NCBI RefSeq assembly: GCF_001685485.1
Contig: NZ_BDEL01000001.1
Span: forward strand, 682,001 to 746,000
Direction: 5' to 3'
Length of the DNA: 64,000 nt
From: Formosa haliotis
GTDB lineage: Bacteria; Bacteroidota; Bacteroidia; Flavobacteriales; Flavobacteriaceae
The translations under genes were made by a program, and so were the position numbers. This document shows positions 20,584 through 30,889 of this stretch, one piece after another. Within the stretch, counting starts at the first letter, position 1; each line of letters starts with the position of its first letter. Below the pieces are notes generated by a model. The model made no database searches and was not told the DNA's origin. It saw nothing but the letters and a program-made list of their open reading frames with translations.

Positions 20584-22308
20584 TTAGTTGTTAATCTCAG
20601 GGTTAGTCTGTTGCTCTTGCACTGGAATTGGTAAGAAATCGTGTGCTGCAGGTTGGTAATTTACACTTGAAAGATTAAAATCTGGTCTTACACGTTCTTT
20701 AATAAATAATGGTGCAACACCATTCCCAGATATTTCTAAAATATCTTGATTGTTTTGTCTCCAAACTTCGTCTGCACGTAAATCATCGAAAACTTCTTTT
20801 ACTATCCCCCAACGTACTAAATCTTTCCAACGGTGACCTTCGAAAGCCAATTCTAACGGACGTTCCACTCGTCTGATGTGTGTCATAACCGTTTCTTTAG
20901 TTGCTGATACTAAAGGCTGATTACCATGTACTTGCTTACTTATATGTAACTGTGGAAATTGACCTCCATTTTCATCCATATATTTTTGAAGAGTTATAAC
21001 GCCTGCACGAGCACGAACCATATCGATATATCTAACAGCCTCGGCAACGTTTCCTGAACTTTCTAAAACCGCTTCGGCATACATTAAATATACATCGGCT
21101 AAACGAATATGACGGAAATTTATACCTGAACGACTGTTAGCATCTTCTTGTTTTAAATGATACCAGTTTGAATACTTCTTTATATAGGCACTTTGCCCGA
21201 AAGCCCATCCGCCACGTTCACCTACAGGAAGTAAATAATAATCTGTTTCTGCATTGATAGGTGCTATAGAAGCCGACATTCTCTTAGAATGTAAATTTCC
21301 ATTATTGATTGAATTTGAAACGTCTACTTCGTCGCTGGTATACAATTCATGTAAATAATAAGACGGTAGTAACGTATTATATCCGCCAAAACTTAATTGT
21401 CCGAAAGCTCTAGAAATTGTTGTGGCCTCCGCACCGGTTTCATTTACATTATCGTCTACAATTTCTCCATTTGCACCTGGATTTACTTCAGAATTGTAAG
21501 CAACCTCAAAAATAGATTCTGAGTTAAATTCATTTTCATCTGTAAAATTATCCATTATATCTGGTACCAAACTATACACACCAGAATCGATAACTTCTTT
21601 AAACAAACGGGCTGCTTCTGTATAATTTTCATCGAATAAATATACTTTTCCAAGCATACTTTTCGCTGCACCTACAGTAATACGACCTAAATCTCCAGAC
21701 GACCAATTTCTTGGCAAATGCGCTTCTGCATATTGCAAATCTGGAATTATAATAGCATTTGTTACGTCTTCTATAGAACTAAATGGCTTAGCGAAATCTT
21801 CTTTAGTTTCTGCAACCTTGGTATGAATTACTGCACCGCCATAGGTATGGGCTACTTGAAAATAAAAGAAAGCTCTTAAAAAGTGTGCTTGTGCTGCAAT
21901 ACTCTCTCTTTCTCCAACACCAAATGAAGCTTCGGTAGTTTCTAAATTTTGTAATATTTGGTTTGTTCTAAAAATACCAATATACAATTCGTTCCATTTA
22001 TCGGTTACATAATAGGTACCATCGTTAAATGTTAAGTTTCTGAAAGCAAACGGACGATACCAAGATTCGGTACCTCCTATATCTCCCATAATCATATCGT
22101 AAACCAAACCACCACCACTAATGTGTTGAAATTGTAACGCACCATAAGCGGTTACCAAAGCGGATTGAAATTGCGTAGAGGATTTCCAAAACGTATCTGT
22201 TGTTATCGTATTTGGATTACTTTGGTCTAGAAAATCTTCGGTACAACCTGCTAGCAAAAAGACGCTTAAAACAGGTAGTATAATATATGTTTTTATTTTA
22301 TTTTTCAT
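20584..22308 (-). CDS. SusD-like (RagB) nutrient-uptake lipoprotein
   Basis: A 574-residue lipoprotein (lipobox ending LLAGC) that begins TEDFLDQSNPN, the standard SusD start. It has TPR-like helices (AQAHFLRAFFYFQVAHTYGG, GKVYLFDENYTEAARLFKEVI) and a C-terminal RRVERPLELAFEGHRWKDLVRWG block diagnostic of the family. SusD proteins cap the SusC pore and present oligosaccharides to it. It lies 20 bases after SusC and 10 before the glycan-binding protein, forming one transcript. Confidence 0.93.
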   Translation of the reverse strand: MKNKIKTYIILPVLSVFLLAGCTEDFLDQSNPNTITTDTFWKSSTQFQSALVTAYGALQFQHISGGGLVYDMIMGDIGGTESWYRPFAFRNLTFNDGTYYVTDKWNELYIGIFRTNQILQNLETTEASFGVGERESIAAQAHFLRAFFYFQVAHTYGGAVIHTKVAETKEDFAKPFSSIEDVTNAIIIPDLQYAEAHLPRNWSSGDLGRITVGAAKSMLGKVYLFDENYTEAARLFKEVIDSGVYSLVPDIMDNFTDENEFNSESIFEVAYNSEVNPGANGEIVDDNVNETGAEATTISRAFGQLSFGGYNTLLPSYYLHELYTSDEVDVSNSINNGNLHSKRMSASIAPINAETDYYLLPVGERGGWAFGQSAYIKKYSNWYHLKQEDANSRSGINFRHIRLADVYLMYAEAVLESSGNVAEAVRYIDMVRARAGVITLQKYMDENGGQFPQLHISKQVHGNQPLVSATKETVMTHIRRVERPLELAFEGHRWKDLVRWGIVKEVFDDLRADEVWRQNNQDILEISGNGVAPLFIKERVRPDFNLSSVNYQPAAHDFLPIPVQEQQTNPEINN

Positions 22309-22328
22309 GTTCTTACTTCTTTAATACA

Positions 22329-25300
22329 TTAGAATTTTAATTGCATTCCGATAATAAATCTACGTGATACCGGATAGTTTCCACGGTCAACACCACGTGT
22401 GAATATTCCATCTCCTCCTACTTCTGGATCGTATCCATTATAATTGGTAAATGTAAATGGATTCATTGCTGTAAAATAAATTCTAGCGTTACTAATGACT
22501 TTGGTATCTAGCGTTGGAATGGTATATCCGAAGGTTATATTTCGGATTCTTAAATAAGAACCGTCTTCTAAGAAATAGTCTGAACGCGCTCTAATACTAT
22601 TATCAAATGCATTTTCTCTAAATGTTGGAACATCTGAATTTGCATTTTGTGGCGACCACATATAGTATTGCTCATTATGACGACCTTGAGTATAGGCGTA
22701 TAAACGTGCTCCATTATAAATTTTGGCACCTTGAGAATAATACGTTTGTACGTAAAAATCGAATCCTTTATAATCTAGATTTAAATTAAAACCTGCTTCA
22801 AAATCGGCTTGTCCAGATCCGGAATATACACGGTCGTTTTCATCTATTTTACCATCGTTGTTTTGATCGATATACATCATATCTCCCATTTGAGAACTCG
22901 CTTCAATTTTTCTGTATTCGTCTAATTCTTCTTGTGTTTTAATAATACCTGCATGCTGTACTAAGAAAAATGCACCAGCTTCGTAACCTTCAGCTAAGAA
23001 CGTAGTATAATCAACGTTTTCTCCTAAAGACACTACAGGTCTACCATTTCCATAGCCACGCTCTACACCATTAAGATCGGTTACTTCGTTCACATTTTTA
23101 GTAAAGGTACCCGCCAAGTTATATTTTAAACCTCCCGAAGTTTCACCTCTATAAGACAAGGCTAATTCCATACCTTTATTCACCATATTCCCCGCGTTTG
23201 TAACACGTACATCGTAGGTACCTAAGGCTCTTGGGTGATAAGTTCCAGAAGATGCAGGTAAACGTTCTTGAATTAACATATCCTCTTTATCTGTCTGATA
23301 AAAATCTGCGGTAAAGTTTAAGCGATTATTAAACATCCCTAAATCAAGACCAATGTTTTTAGAAATACTGGTTTCCCATTTAATATTAGGATCGGAATAC
23401 CGTCTTTGAATAGCACCGTTACTTATTTCTTCATTAGGACCAAACGGATAGTTTACCCCACTTTCTATTTGCGCTGTAAATGAATATGCTGGAATGTTTT
23501 GGTTTCCAACTTCAGCCCAACTCGCTCTTAGTTTTAAACTGTTAATGGCATCGACATTAAAGAAAGATTCTTCACTAATATTCCAACCTGCAGAAAATCC
23601 TAAGAAATCACCATAACGATTACTTTCACTAAAATTTGAAGATCCATCACGTCTGTAACTTGCAGAGAATAAATACCGCTCGTCATAGTTATATTGTACT
23701 CTAAATAATTTTCCAGTTAGTGTATTTACTAAATCATAACTACTAGGTTTCAAGGCTTCATTTCCTGCTCCTAACACCGGCGTATCATTACTTAACAACC
23801 CAATAACACCGGTACTTACTTGTTTCGAAGTATATTTTTCGAACGATAAAACCCCTAATAAGTTTAAGTTATGCTTACCGAAACTTTTGTTGTACTTAAA
23901 TAAGTTTTCTAAAACACGACGTTCTGTGAAAAGAAAATCTTCATTTAATTGAGCATCTTCTCTAGAAGCTGTTGGGTTAAAGTCTCCCTGATAATCGTAA
24001 ACTAAATATTGGGGTCTAAAGAATTTTCTTCTATAATCGTAAGTGTTACGACCAATGTTTAATTGATAACTTAATCCTTCAATAAATTCATATTCTAAAT
24101 TAACTGCTAAGTTCGAACTATTAACCACGCGATCATCGTCATTTTGTAACTGACTAGATAGGTAACTGTATTGAATTGCATTTCTTACAGGAATTGTAAC
24201 CGAGTTATCTGCACCTGTACCTTGAATTTGGCTAAGTGCTGGTTGCCAAGGAGTCTGAGCGATAGCATATTCATACAATGCCCAAGGTTCTTGTTCTCTA
24301 TTTTCTTGTTGCAGTGCTACACTTGCAAAGGCTCTAAATTTTCCTTTTTTGAATTGTCCGTTTAAACGCGTGCTTAAACGATCGAAACCAGAATTAATTA
24401 AGATTCCATCCTGATTAAAGTAATTGGCACTAAAATTCAAGGTTACATTTTCTGTTCCTCCAGAAATACCTAAATTATAATTTTGAATCCCAGCATTGTT
24501 ATTCTGAACATCGCCAACAAAATCACTGTCATAATCTAAAGCGTCTGGATTAAAGAAAAAGATTAAAGGATCTCTCCCTAACGCTTCTAGTTTTACCTTT
24601 TCAGCATACATTTGTTGTTGCGTATTCATTAATGGTGTACCCGATGTAATATTTTGCACACCTCCATAGGTACTAAAATCTACGGTTAAATTTCCAGTAG
24701 ATCCTTTTTTAGTGGTTATTAAAATAACACCATTAGATGCTCTTGTACCGTATACCGCGGCAGCTGCACCATCTTTAAGAATATCTACTTTTTCAATTTG
24801 CTCGGTTGGAATATTTGGATCGCCTTGAAATGGAATACCATCTACTACATATAGAGGCCCTAGAGCACCAGAACTCACAGATCCTAAACCTCTAATTTGA
24901 ATATTAGCGGCTTCTCCTGGTCTACCACTACTAGATTGTACATTAACCCCTGCAACTTGACCTTGAATGGATTCTCCTAAATCGGCAACAGGTGCTCTCG
25001 TAATAGTTTCTGAAGTTACCACCGCTACAGCTCCTGTAACTTCCTTTTTCTTTTGTGTACCATAACCAACTACTACAACTTCATCAAGACCTTGGGCATC
25101 TGGTTCTAAACTAACATTTAAAACGGTTTGAGTATTAAATGTTACCTCTTTTGTTTTGTATCCTAAATATGAATATACAAGAACATTCCCAGAATTAGCG
25201 TTTAAAGTATAAAGGCCATCGAAGTCTGTAACCGTTCCATTATTTGTACCCTTAATTAATATGGCAACACCCGGTAGCGGAATGCCATTTTCGTCTAATA

Positions 25301-25406
25301 CTTTTCCACTAATGCTGCTTTGAGCATATGCATTAGTCATAGTTAATAGCAAGAAAGAACAAACGAGTATAAACTTGTTCCTCCATAGTTTTAGTTTTTG
25401 TTTCAT
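22329..25406 (-). CDS. SusC/RagA-type TonB-dependent outer-membrane transporter
   Basis: A 1025-residue TonB-dependent transporter. After the signal peptide comes a carboxypeptidase-regulatory-like domain (SISGKVLDENGIPLPGVAI, residues about 30-110), then the plug domain with QIRGLGSVSSGALGPLYVVDG and KVDILKDGAAAAVYGTRASNG, then the beta-barrel ending in RRFIIGMQLKF. Together with SusD it imports oligosaccharides across the outer membrane using energy from TonB. A regulon motif copy lies 159 bases upstream. The frame is intact despite the length, in contrast to several neighbouring genes. Confidence 0.95.
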   Translation of the reverse strand: MKQKLKLWRNKFILVCSFLLLTMTNAYAQSSISGKVLDENGIPLPGVAILIKGTNNGTVTDFDGLYTLNANSGNVLVYSYLGYKTKEVTFNTQTVLNVSLEPDAQGLDEVVVVGYGTQKKKEVTGAVAVVTSETITRAPVADLGESIQGQVAGVNVQSSSGRPGEAANIQIRGLGSVSSGALGPLYVVDGIPFQGDPNIPTEQIEKVDILKDGAAAAVYGTRASNGVILITTKKGSTGNLTVDFSTYGGVQNITSGTPLMNTQQQMYAEKVKLEALGRDPLIFFFNPDALDYDSDFVGDVQNNNAGIQNYNLGISGGTENVTLNFSANYFNQDGILINSGFDRLSTRLNGQFKKGKFRAFASVALQQENREQEPWALYEYAIAQTPWQPALSQIQGTGADNSVTIPVRNAIQYSYLSSQLQNDDDRVVNSSNLAVNLEYEFIEGLSYQLNIGRNTYDYRRKFFRPQYLVYDYQGDFNPTASREDAQLNEDFLFTERRVLENLFKYNKSFGKHNLNLLGVLSFEKYTSKQVSTGVIGLLSNDTPVLGAGNEALKPSSYDLVNTLTGKLFRVQYNYDERYLFSASYRRDGSSNFSESNRYGDFLGFSAGWNISEESFFNVDAINSLKLRASWAEVGNQNIPAYSFTAQIESGVNYPFGPNEEISNGAIQRRYSDPNIKWETSISKNIGLDLGMFNNRLNFTADFYQTDKEDMLIQERLPASSGTYHPRALGTYDVRVTNAGNMVNKGMELALSYRGETSGGLKYNLAGTFTKNVNEVTDLNGVERGYGNGRPVVSLGENVDYTTFLAEGYEAGAFFLVQHAGIIKTQEELDEYRKIEASSQMGDMMYIDQNNDGKIDENDRVYSGSGQADFEAGFNLNLDYKGFDFYVQTYYSQGAKIYNGARLYAYTQGRHNEQYYMWSPQNANSDVPTFRENAFDNSIRARSDYFLEDGSYLRIRNITFGYTIPTLDTKVISNARIYFTAMNPFTFTNYNGYDPEVGGDGIFTRGVDRGNYPVSRRFIIGMQLKF

Positions 25407-26344
25407 ATTTATGTGTTTAGTTTGTTAGTGCTTACTTGATAAATTGATAGACCAGTTTTTGTTTATTTGATAATTACATGACCGATTTATTATCAATTAC
25501 TCAAGCCAACTGATGCTAATTTACAAATACATCAACGCGACACATTAAATTCATACTAGACTTAAACTAGACAAAGACCATAAACACTGAAAAACAACAA
25601 GTTACAACCTAAATTAGATCTAGTTTGTACAGTTTTATTGAGTGAAAATCTATTTAAAATTTTGAAATTGTGATTCAAATTTCAAAAAACTAAGACTATT
25701 TCGACACTTTTTATACGCCATAAATTTGATTTTTCATTATTTCGAATGAAAAAATAACAAATATTTAATAGTATCAATAATTTAAAACCCATATTATTAT
25801 TGATATATCAAAATCTCATAATTTAATACTTTAAAAACTTACTGGAAGAACAATGAAATTTGTAATTTTTTTTTTTTTTTAAATTTAAGAATTAAACTTA
25901 AGGTTGTCCAGATCATTTAGCTCCGCTATTTTATTGATTTCTGCTTTAAAAATTATCATCAACATTTTTATTTGTATAGTATACTTCTCAACTTTATCTC
26001 ACTTAAGCATTACAAAAGTGCCGTAAGTTATTTAGTAAACAAATGGATTTAAAATTATAATTTAAAGCGATTTATAATAGGATATTTACTATTGATGGAC
26101 TTGTTTTTAACTCATAGTAAGACTGGAATTGTATTGATTTGGCTACTTATAATGACTTCCAATAGTTTAGAACGAGGCCTAATTTGATTATTGTAATGTC
26201 TCTCTTATTTAATTTTCTAAATATTTAAGTACCCACTTTAATAACGAATAGATGGTATTTTAACTAGTAAACTTATCTAAGATTGGTTTAAAAGAAACTA
26301 AATTCTAATGAACTAAAAAACACATTATTAGTGTTTTTAATTAC
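25407..26344. other. Non-coding region upstream of SusC
   Basis: About 940 bases without a credible gene. The part near SusC holds regulon motif copy 3. The rest is AT-rich and includes a 15-base T-run near 25868. It ends at the terminator of the converging eleven-gene operon. I see no RNA gene or repeat in it. Confidence 0.6.
25566..25586 (-). promoter_or_regulatory. PUL regulon motif, copy 3 (upstream of SusC)
   Basis: On the minus strand it reads TGTTTATGGTCTTTGTCTAG followed by T, a variant of copy 1 with two extra bases in the middle. A second GTCTAGT follows 8 bases further towards the gene (25554-25560). It lies 159 bases before the SusC start, in the same orientation as the other copies. 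Confidence 0.5.
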
Positions 26345-26382
26345 AAAAAAAGCCTTCTAAAATGAATTAGAAGGCTTTTTTA
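26345..26382 (-). terminator. Terminator of the eleven-gene agar operon
   Basis: The stem AAAAGCCTTCTAA / TTAGAAGGCTTTT with a seven-base AATGAAT-type loop is flanked by A- and T-runs. It lies 18 bases after the GH117 stop and closes the minus-strand operon that begins at 41927. Confidence 0.9.
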
Positions 26383-26400
26383 ATCGGGTGTATTTTATAT

Positions 26401-27630
26401 CTATTTACTACTACTCTCTCCTTTAGCTACGTGAGTTGTTTTTCTATGCGACTCAAAACGCATAATGCTTTGATAATCGTAAGAGTTATAAATATGAGAC
26501 AAGCCCCAACGTAAAATTTCGGTTGGTTCTTTTTCTACATCTGCAGTTCTATTTAAACCAATGGCGTGGGCATTCACTCCTGGAATCACCGACATAATTT
26601 CGAAGTTTATACCGTCTTCCGCCCATTGTATGGTATTTTTCTCTGGACCATCAGTAGTTATTAACGATGCAATCCCGCCATTATACGGCCATACACAAAT
26701 TTCATGTCCGCTATTACTAATTGGGTTATACGGCGATTTTACATAAGGCCCTTTAGGATTATCGGCAATAGCTACACCATGACGAATTTGACGTCCACCA
26801 AAAGTAATCGCTTCACCCATTTGTTCACCTTTATAATACAAGTAGAATTTCCCTTTATAAGGAATAATGCAAGGATCGTGTACTTTATGGCTATCGAAAT
26901 CTCCTTTTTTCTCTACTAAGAATCTGTTTTGTTCAGTTCCTTTCCAAACCCCATTATCTGCTGGACTTAAAATTGGTTCTTCACTTTTTGTCCAAGGCCC
27001 ATCTGGCGAATTCGACCATGCTAAACCTACTTGATTTTTAACACGAACATTATAAGGTGATTTCACAGTCTGGTAACATAAATAGTACATGCCTTCATGT
27101 TCCATAATTTCCACAGTAAACACCGAACGATCATCATAACTTCCTTTCTCTCCTCTAGGCACAGCCATGCCTTCTTCTTTCCATGTCCAACCATCTTCTG
27201 AAGTGGCATACCAAATATCGCAACGATCCCACGGGAATACCTTATCATTTTCAATATCGCCAGCAAAACCATCGGTTTTTCCTGTAGATTTTGAATACCA
27301 AACATAATATTTCCCGTCGTGCTTAATCATTGCACTTGGGTCACGACGTACAACACCTTCTTCATACGCCAAATCTCCTTTTAAAGGTTGAAGTTGTGAA
27401 AACTCTATAAACCAGTCATTCCCTAAATCGGTTGGCCATTGTAAGGCTCTTTTTGATGCTGCGCTTAAATGGTTGACATCGGTTATTCCTAAAAAATCAA
27501 TTTGTTCTGCGGTAGGCGCTTTAGGCTCCTCAGAAGTATTTTCCTTTTTCATAGTTTCAGAGTTTTTCTGACAAGAACTCGTCATAAATAATAGTACCAT
27601 GAGTACCGTTACACTTAATTTATATTTCAT
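26401..27630 (-). CDS. GH117 alpha-1,3-(3,6-anhydro)-L-galactosidase
   Basis: A 409-residue lipoprotein (lipobox ending MTSSC, cysteine 20) with a five-bladed beta-propeller. Family hallmarks of GH117 neoagarobiose hydrolases are visible: [63 protein letters not shown], and [15 protein letters not shown] with the histidine-glutamate pair. The enzyme removes 3,6-anhydro-L-galactose from the non-reducing end of neoagaro-oligosaccharides. It is the last gene of the operon that also holds the anhydrogalactose catabolic enzymes, which supports the call. The lipoprotein signal places it in the periplasm or outer membrane. Confidence 0.9.
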   Translation of the reverse strand: MKYKLSVTVLMVLLFMTSSCQKNSETMKKENTSEEPKAPTAEQIDFLGITDVNHLSAASKRALQWPTDLGNDWFIEFSQLQPLKGDLAYEEGVVRRDPSAMIKHDGKYYVWYSKSTGKTDGFAGDIENDKVFPWDRCDIWYATSEDGWTWKEEGMAVPRGEKGSYDDRSVFTVEIMEHEGMYYLCYQTVKSPYNVRVKNQVGLAWSNSPDGPWTKSEEPILSPADNGVWKGTEQNRFLVEKKGDFDSHKVHDPCIIPYKGKFYLYYKGEQMGEAITFGGRQIRHGVAIADNPKGPYVKSPYNPISNSGHEICVWPYNGGIASLITTDGPEKNTIQWAEDGINFEIMSVIPGVNAHAIGLNRTADVEKEPTEILRWGLSHIYNSYDYQSIMRFESHRKTTHVAKGESSSK

Positions 27631-27654
27631 GTTGTAAATATTTTAAATTATTAA

Positions 27655-28683
27655 TTATAAAAAAGCTATTACCAAAACACCTGTAATCATTGCTGCCAAA
27701 CCAATATATAATGACGTTTTAGCCGTTTTCGGTGCAGCAACCCATTCTTTTGTAAGAACACCTGCAGTCACTGCTGTTACTACAGATAACGTATTAAAAA
27801 TAGCGTATCCTATAGAGCCACCTTCATGACCTAAAACAAAAGAAGAATACGCAAACACTATAGAAGCAGCAAAATTTAAAGCTGCCATGATACCCGCCAT
27901 CGAAATATTTTTACCTGCTTCAGGCACCTTAAAACTGCTCCATAATTTCCTTTTAGACAACATAATTATGAAATATGGCACTACAAATACACCACCAGAA
28001 ACATACACAATAAACATAGAAGCCACCGAAGATAACCAAGGTTCGTTTTCATGAGCTACAACAGTATTTCCTATAATGTTTTTTGCAACTTCTCCATCAT
28101 GAGTAATTTCTAAAGCCACATTAAATCCTGTACATAAAATACCGCCTACAACAGCAATAATTATTCCTGTTAGCATATTGCCTTCGGCCTTATTATCTTC
28201 TGTTTTTTCAGCCACAGAACGTAAAATACCTGCTCGACCGTTAAAAATAATTCCTACCAAAATAATAGAAATTCCTATTAAAATGGTAATAATTTTTCCC
28301 TTATCTAACCCGCCTTCTTCTAATTGTGGTAATCCAGATAAACCCCAAGGTAATAAAGAGCCCACAACGATTATGGTACCAATAAAAATAGAGAATCCTA
28401 AAGACATCCCGATATAGTTGATGGCCTTTCCCCAAAGCATCATACCTACACCCCATAAGAATCCTGGAATTAACATTTTTAGGAGTACTGGAGCTCCAAC
28501 ATCGGTTAGCACTTGACTAAAGTTATTAATCATAGAAAAGGCTACCACAAATGGTATCACCCATAACATAAATAAGTAACATAAACCCCATGCATTTTCG
28601 AAGGCATAGTTTTTTATGTATTTTTCGGGCATGGCCCAAAAGCCGAGCATAATGCCCGCGGTAATCGCTAATAATATTCCCAT
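27655..28683 (-). CDS. RhaT-like sugar permease (DMT superfamily)
   Basis: A 342-residue inner-membrane protein with about ten hydrophobic segments. It resembles the L-rhamnose/H+ symporter RhaT: LLAITAGIMLGFWAMPEKY at the start, LIPGFLWGVGMMLWGKAINYIGMSLGFSIFIGT in the middle, and a C-terminal VLTKEW segment. RhaT-type carriers move monosaccharides with protons. Within this operon the likely cargo is a product of agar breakdown such as anhydrogalactose or galactose, but this is inferred from context. It lies 24 bases before GH117. Confidence 0.8.
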   Translation of the reverse strand: MGILLAITAGIMLGFWAMPEKYIKNYAFENAWGLCYLFMLWVIPFVVAFSMINNFSQVLTDVGAPVLLKMLIPGFLWGVGMMLWGKAINYIGMSLGFSIFIGTIIVVGSLLPWGLSGLPQLEEGGLDKGKIITILIGISIILVGIIFNGRAGILRSVAEKTEDNKAEGNMLTGIIIAVVGGILCTGFNVALEITHDGEVAKNIIGNTVVAHENEPWLSSVASMFIVYVSGGVFVVPYFIIMLSKRKLWSSFKVPEAGKNISMAGIMAALNFAASIVFAYSSFVLGHEGGSIGYAIFNTLSVVTAVTAGVLTKEWVAAPKTAKTSLYIGLAAMITGVLVIAFL

Positions 28684-28724
28684 AGTTTAATTTATTAAGT
28701 TAATGGTTTAATTGGTTCATGTTT

Positions 28725-29771
28725 CTACCAACCAAATTTAAAAATGGTGGTACTTTTAAAGGTGTCGCCAGCCTTGGTTACAGACTTTGGAGACCCATCA
28801 ATGTTTGGTCCGTTTGGATAGCGGTGAGTTTCGCAACAAAATCCGCGGTATTTTCCAAATTTCTGACCGTTTTCACGTTGCAAGTCGTCTGATGTGTATT
28901 TACCCGTATACAGTAACATACAAGGCTCGGTGGTGTACACATCTAAACGTCTTTTTGTATTTCGATCTGTTATTGATGCCGTGTGTTTTAACTTAGAATC
29001 GTCGCCATCAAAAATGTAGAAATGCTCGAAACCATCGTTCATTTGTTTATGCACATCGCCAATAACTTTTCCGTCTCTTAAATCGTCAGCTTCTCCTTCA
29101 ACATTTAAAATCTCGCCTGTAGCAGCTCCAGTTTCATCGGTTGCTAAGCGTTTATCGGAAAACACTTTGGCGGTATGATTTTCTATGTTTTCTGAAAACC
29201 CAGATAAGTTAAAATAGGTATGATTGGTTAACGACAATGGGGTGTCTTGATCTGGCGTTCCTTCGTACTGAATGGTTAATTCGTTATTGTTATTAAGTGT
29301 AAAGATTACTGAAACCTTTACATTACCAGGAAACCCTTCTTCTAAATCTTGACTTAACAAAGTCATTTTAATGGCTGAAGCATCTTTAGTATCGACTAAG
29401 GAAGCTTCCCATATTTTTTTATCGAAACCTTCAACACCACCGTGTAAATTATTATCGCCTGCGTTTTTTGCTAACTGAAACGTTTTTCCATTTAAGGAAA
29501 ACTCAGCATTTTTTATTTGTGAGCAATAACGTCCAACAGTGCCTCCAAAATAAGGCGAATTGTTTTTATAAGCTTCAGAAAAATAACTCTCTAAAGTATC
29601 GAATCCACAGGTTATGGTCTCAATGGTTCCGTTAGCTTCAGGCACTTTTATAGAAGTGATTGTCGCGCCGTAATTGGTTATTTTAACTTCAACACCATTG
29701 GCATTTGATAAAGTAAACAACGCAATATCTTGATCTTTTAATTGCCCGAAATTCGTTTTTAATATCTTCAT
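28725..29771 (-). CDS. galM: Aldose 1-epimerase (mutarotase)
   Basis: A 348-residue galactose mutarotase. It has NYGATITSIKVP, GGTVGRYCSQI, NLHGGVEGFDKKIW with a catalytic histidine, LTNHTYFNLSG with the second histidine, and the late GFCCETHRYPNGPN with the catalytic glutamate. It interconverts alpha and beta anomers of galactose-type sugars. It has no signal peptide, so it acts in the cytoplasm. Its position between the transporter and the cycloisomerase suits processing of galactose released from agar or porphyran. Confidence 0.92.
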   Translation of the reverse strand: MKILKTNFGQLKDQDIALFTLSNANGVEVKITNYGATITSIKVPEANGTIETITCGFDTLESYFSEAYKNNSPYFGGTVGRYCSQIKNAEFSLNGKTFQLAKNAGDNNLHGGVEGFDKKIWEASLVDTKDASAIKMTLLSQDLEEGFPGNVKVSVIFTLNNNNELTIQYEGTPDQDTPLSLTNHTYFNLSGFSENIENHTAKVFSDKRLATDETGAATGEILNVEGEADDLRDGKVIGDVHKQMNDGFEHFYIFDGDDSKLKHTASITDRNTKRRLDVYTTEPCMLLYTGKYTSDDLQRENGQKFGKYRGFCCETHRYPNGPNIDGSPKSVTKAGDTFKSTTIFKFGW

Positions 29772-29780
29772 AAGTAGGGT

Positions 29781-30875
29781 TTAGTTTTGTTCGTACGGAC
29801 TTAATTTTTCCCAGTTGAAAACAACACCAACACCTGGATAATCTGGTGCTACGGCACGGTGATTCTCCACCACTAAAGGTCTGGTTGTATATTGGTCTAT
29901 CGGGAAACTATGCACTTCTAACCAACCTGAATTTGGTTGTGCAGAAACTAAACTCACGTGTAATTCTTGCATCCCATGCGAACAAGCTGGAATACCGTGT
30001 TTATCGGCCAATCTAGCAGCTGCTAACCATCCTGTAACCCCACCACAATTGGAAGCATCGGGTTGTACAAAAGATAGTTTTGATTGCTCCATAGCATACT
30101 CAAACTCGTGAATGGTATGTAAATTTTCACCCATTGCTAAAGGAAATCCAGTAGCATCAACAATCTCGGCGTAGCCTTTATAGTTATCTGGAATAATAGG
30201 CTCTTCAAACCACGTAATATTTTGGTCTTTAAACCCTTCAATGGCTTTAATAGCTTGCTCTACGGTCATGGAATAATTCGCATCCACCATAAAGGTTACA
30301 TCTGGACCAATATATTCACGAACCGCTTTGATACGCTCTAAATCTTCCTCTAAATTTTCACGTCCGATTTTAATTTTTACGGCATTAAATCCGCTTTCCA
30401 AATAACCTTTCATATTACTTAAAAGCTTCTCAATTGGAAACATTAAATCGATACCACCGCAATAGGCTTTACAAGTATTTCCAGCGCCACCAGCCATTTT
30501 CCAAAGTGGTTGTCCTGCTTTTTTACAACGAATATCCCATAAGGCAATATCGACTGCCGATATTGCAAACGAAGCGATCCCACCACGACCTACGTAGTGA
30601 ATGTGCCACTCTAAGAAATCGTAAATCCCCTCTACATCGGTACCATCTTTACCAATTAAAGCTTCAGTAAAATCGTGTTCTACCATGGCCTTAATGGCAA
30701 ATCCGCCTTTTCCGCCGGTGTAAGTATATCCTGTGCCCTCGGTACCATCTTCTAAAGTGATGGTAACCGTTACCAATTCAAAATGATAGTGATCGCCATG
30801 TTTAGCGTCGGACATCACCTCTGGTAAAGGCACGGTGAATAATCTAGTTTTTATGTTTGCTATTTTTGTACTCAT
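29781..30875 (-). CDS. Enolase-superfamily enzyme, probable 3,6-anhydrogalactonate cycloisomerase
   Basis: A 364-residue mandelate-racemase/muconate-lactonising type enzyme. It has [11 protein letters not shown] with the catalytic lysine, metal ligands in MVDANYS, TWFEEP and AMGENLH, and CSHGMQELH near the end. In agar degraders, a member of this group opens 3,6-anhydrogalactonate to 2-keto-3-deoxygalactonate. The operon also holds an aldehyde dehydrogenase able to make that acid, a GH117 that releases the sugar, and enzymes for the next steps, so this assignment is favoured. The alternative is another acid-sugar dehydratase. Confidence 0.75.
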   Translation of the reverse strand: MSTKIANIKTRLFTVPLPEVMSDAKHGDHYHFELVTVTITLEDGTEGTGYTYTGGKGGFAIKAMVEHDFTEALIGKDGTDVEGIYDFLEWHIHYVGRGGIASFAISAVDIALWDIRCKKAGQPLWKMAGGAGNTCKAYCGGIDLMFPIEKLLSNMKGYLESGFNAVKIKIGRENLEEDLERIKAVREYIGPDVTFMVDANYSMTVEQAIKAIEGFKDQNITWFEEPIIPDNYKGYAEIVDATGFPLAMGENLHTIHEFEYAMEQSKLSFVQPDASNCGGVTGWLAAARLADKHGIPACSHGMQELHVSLVSAQPNSGWLEVHSFPIDQYTTRPLVVENHRAVAPDYPGVGVVFNWEKLSPYEQN

Positions 30876-30889
30876 AATTATATGCTTTT

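Noticed and set aside
25868..25880. Long T-run in the non-coding region upstream of SusC
   Set aside because: No stem precedes it on either strand, so it is not a terminator. It could be a phase-variable tract, but it is far from any start codon and no promoter elements can be tied to it.
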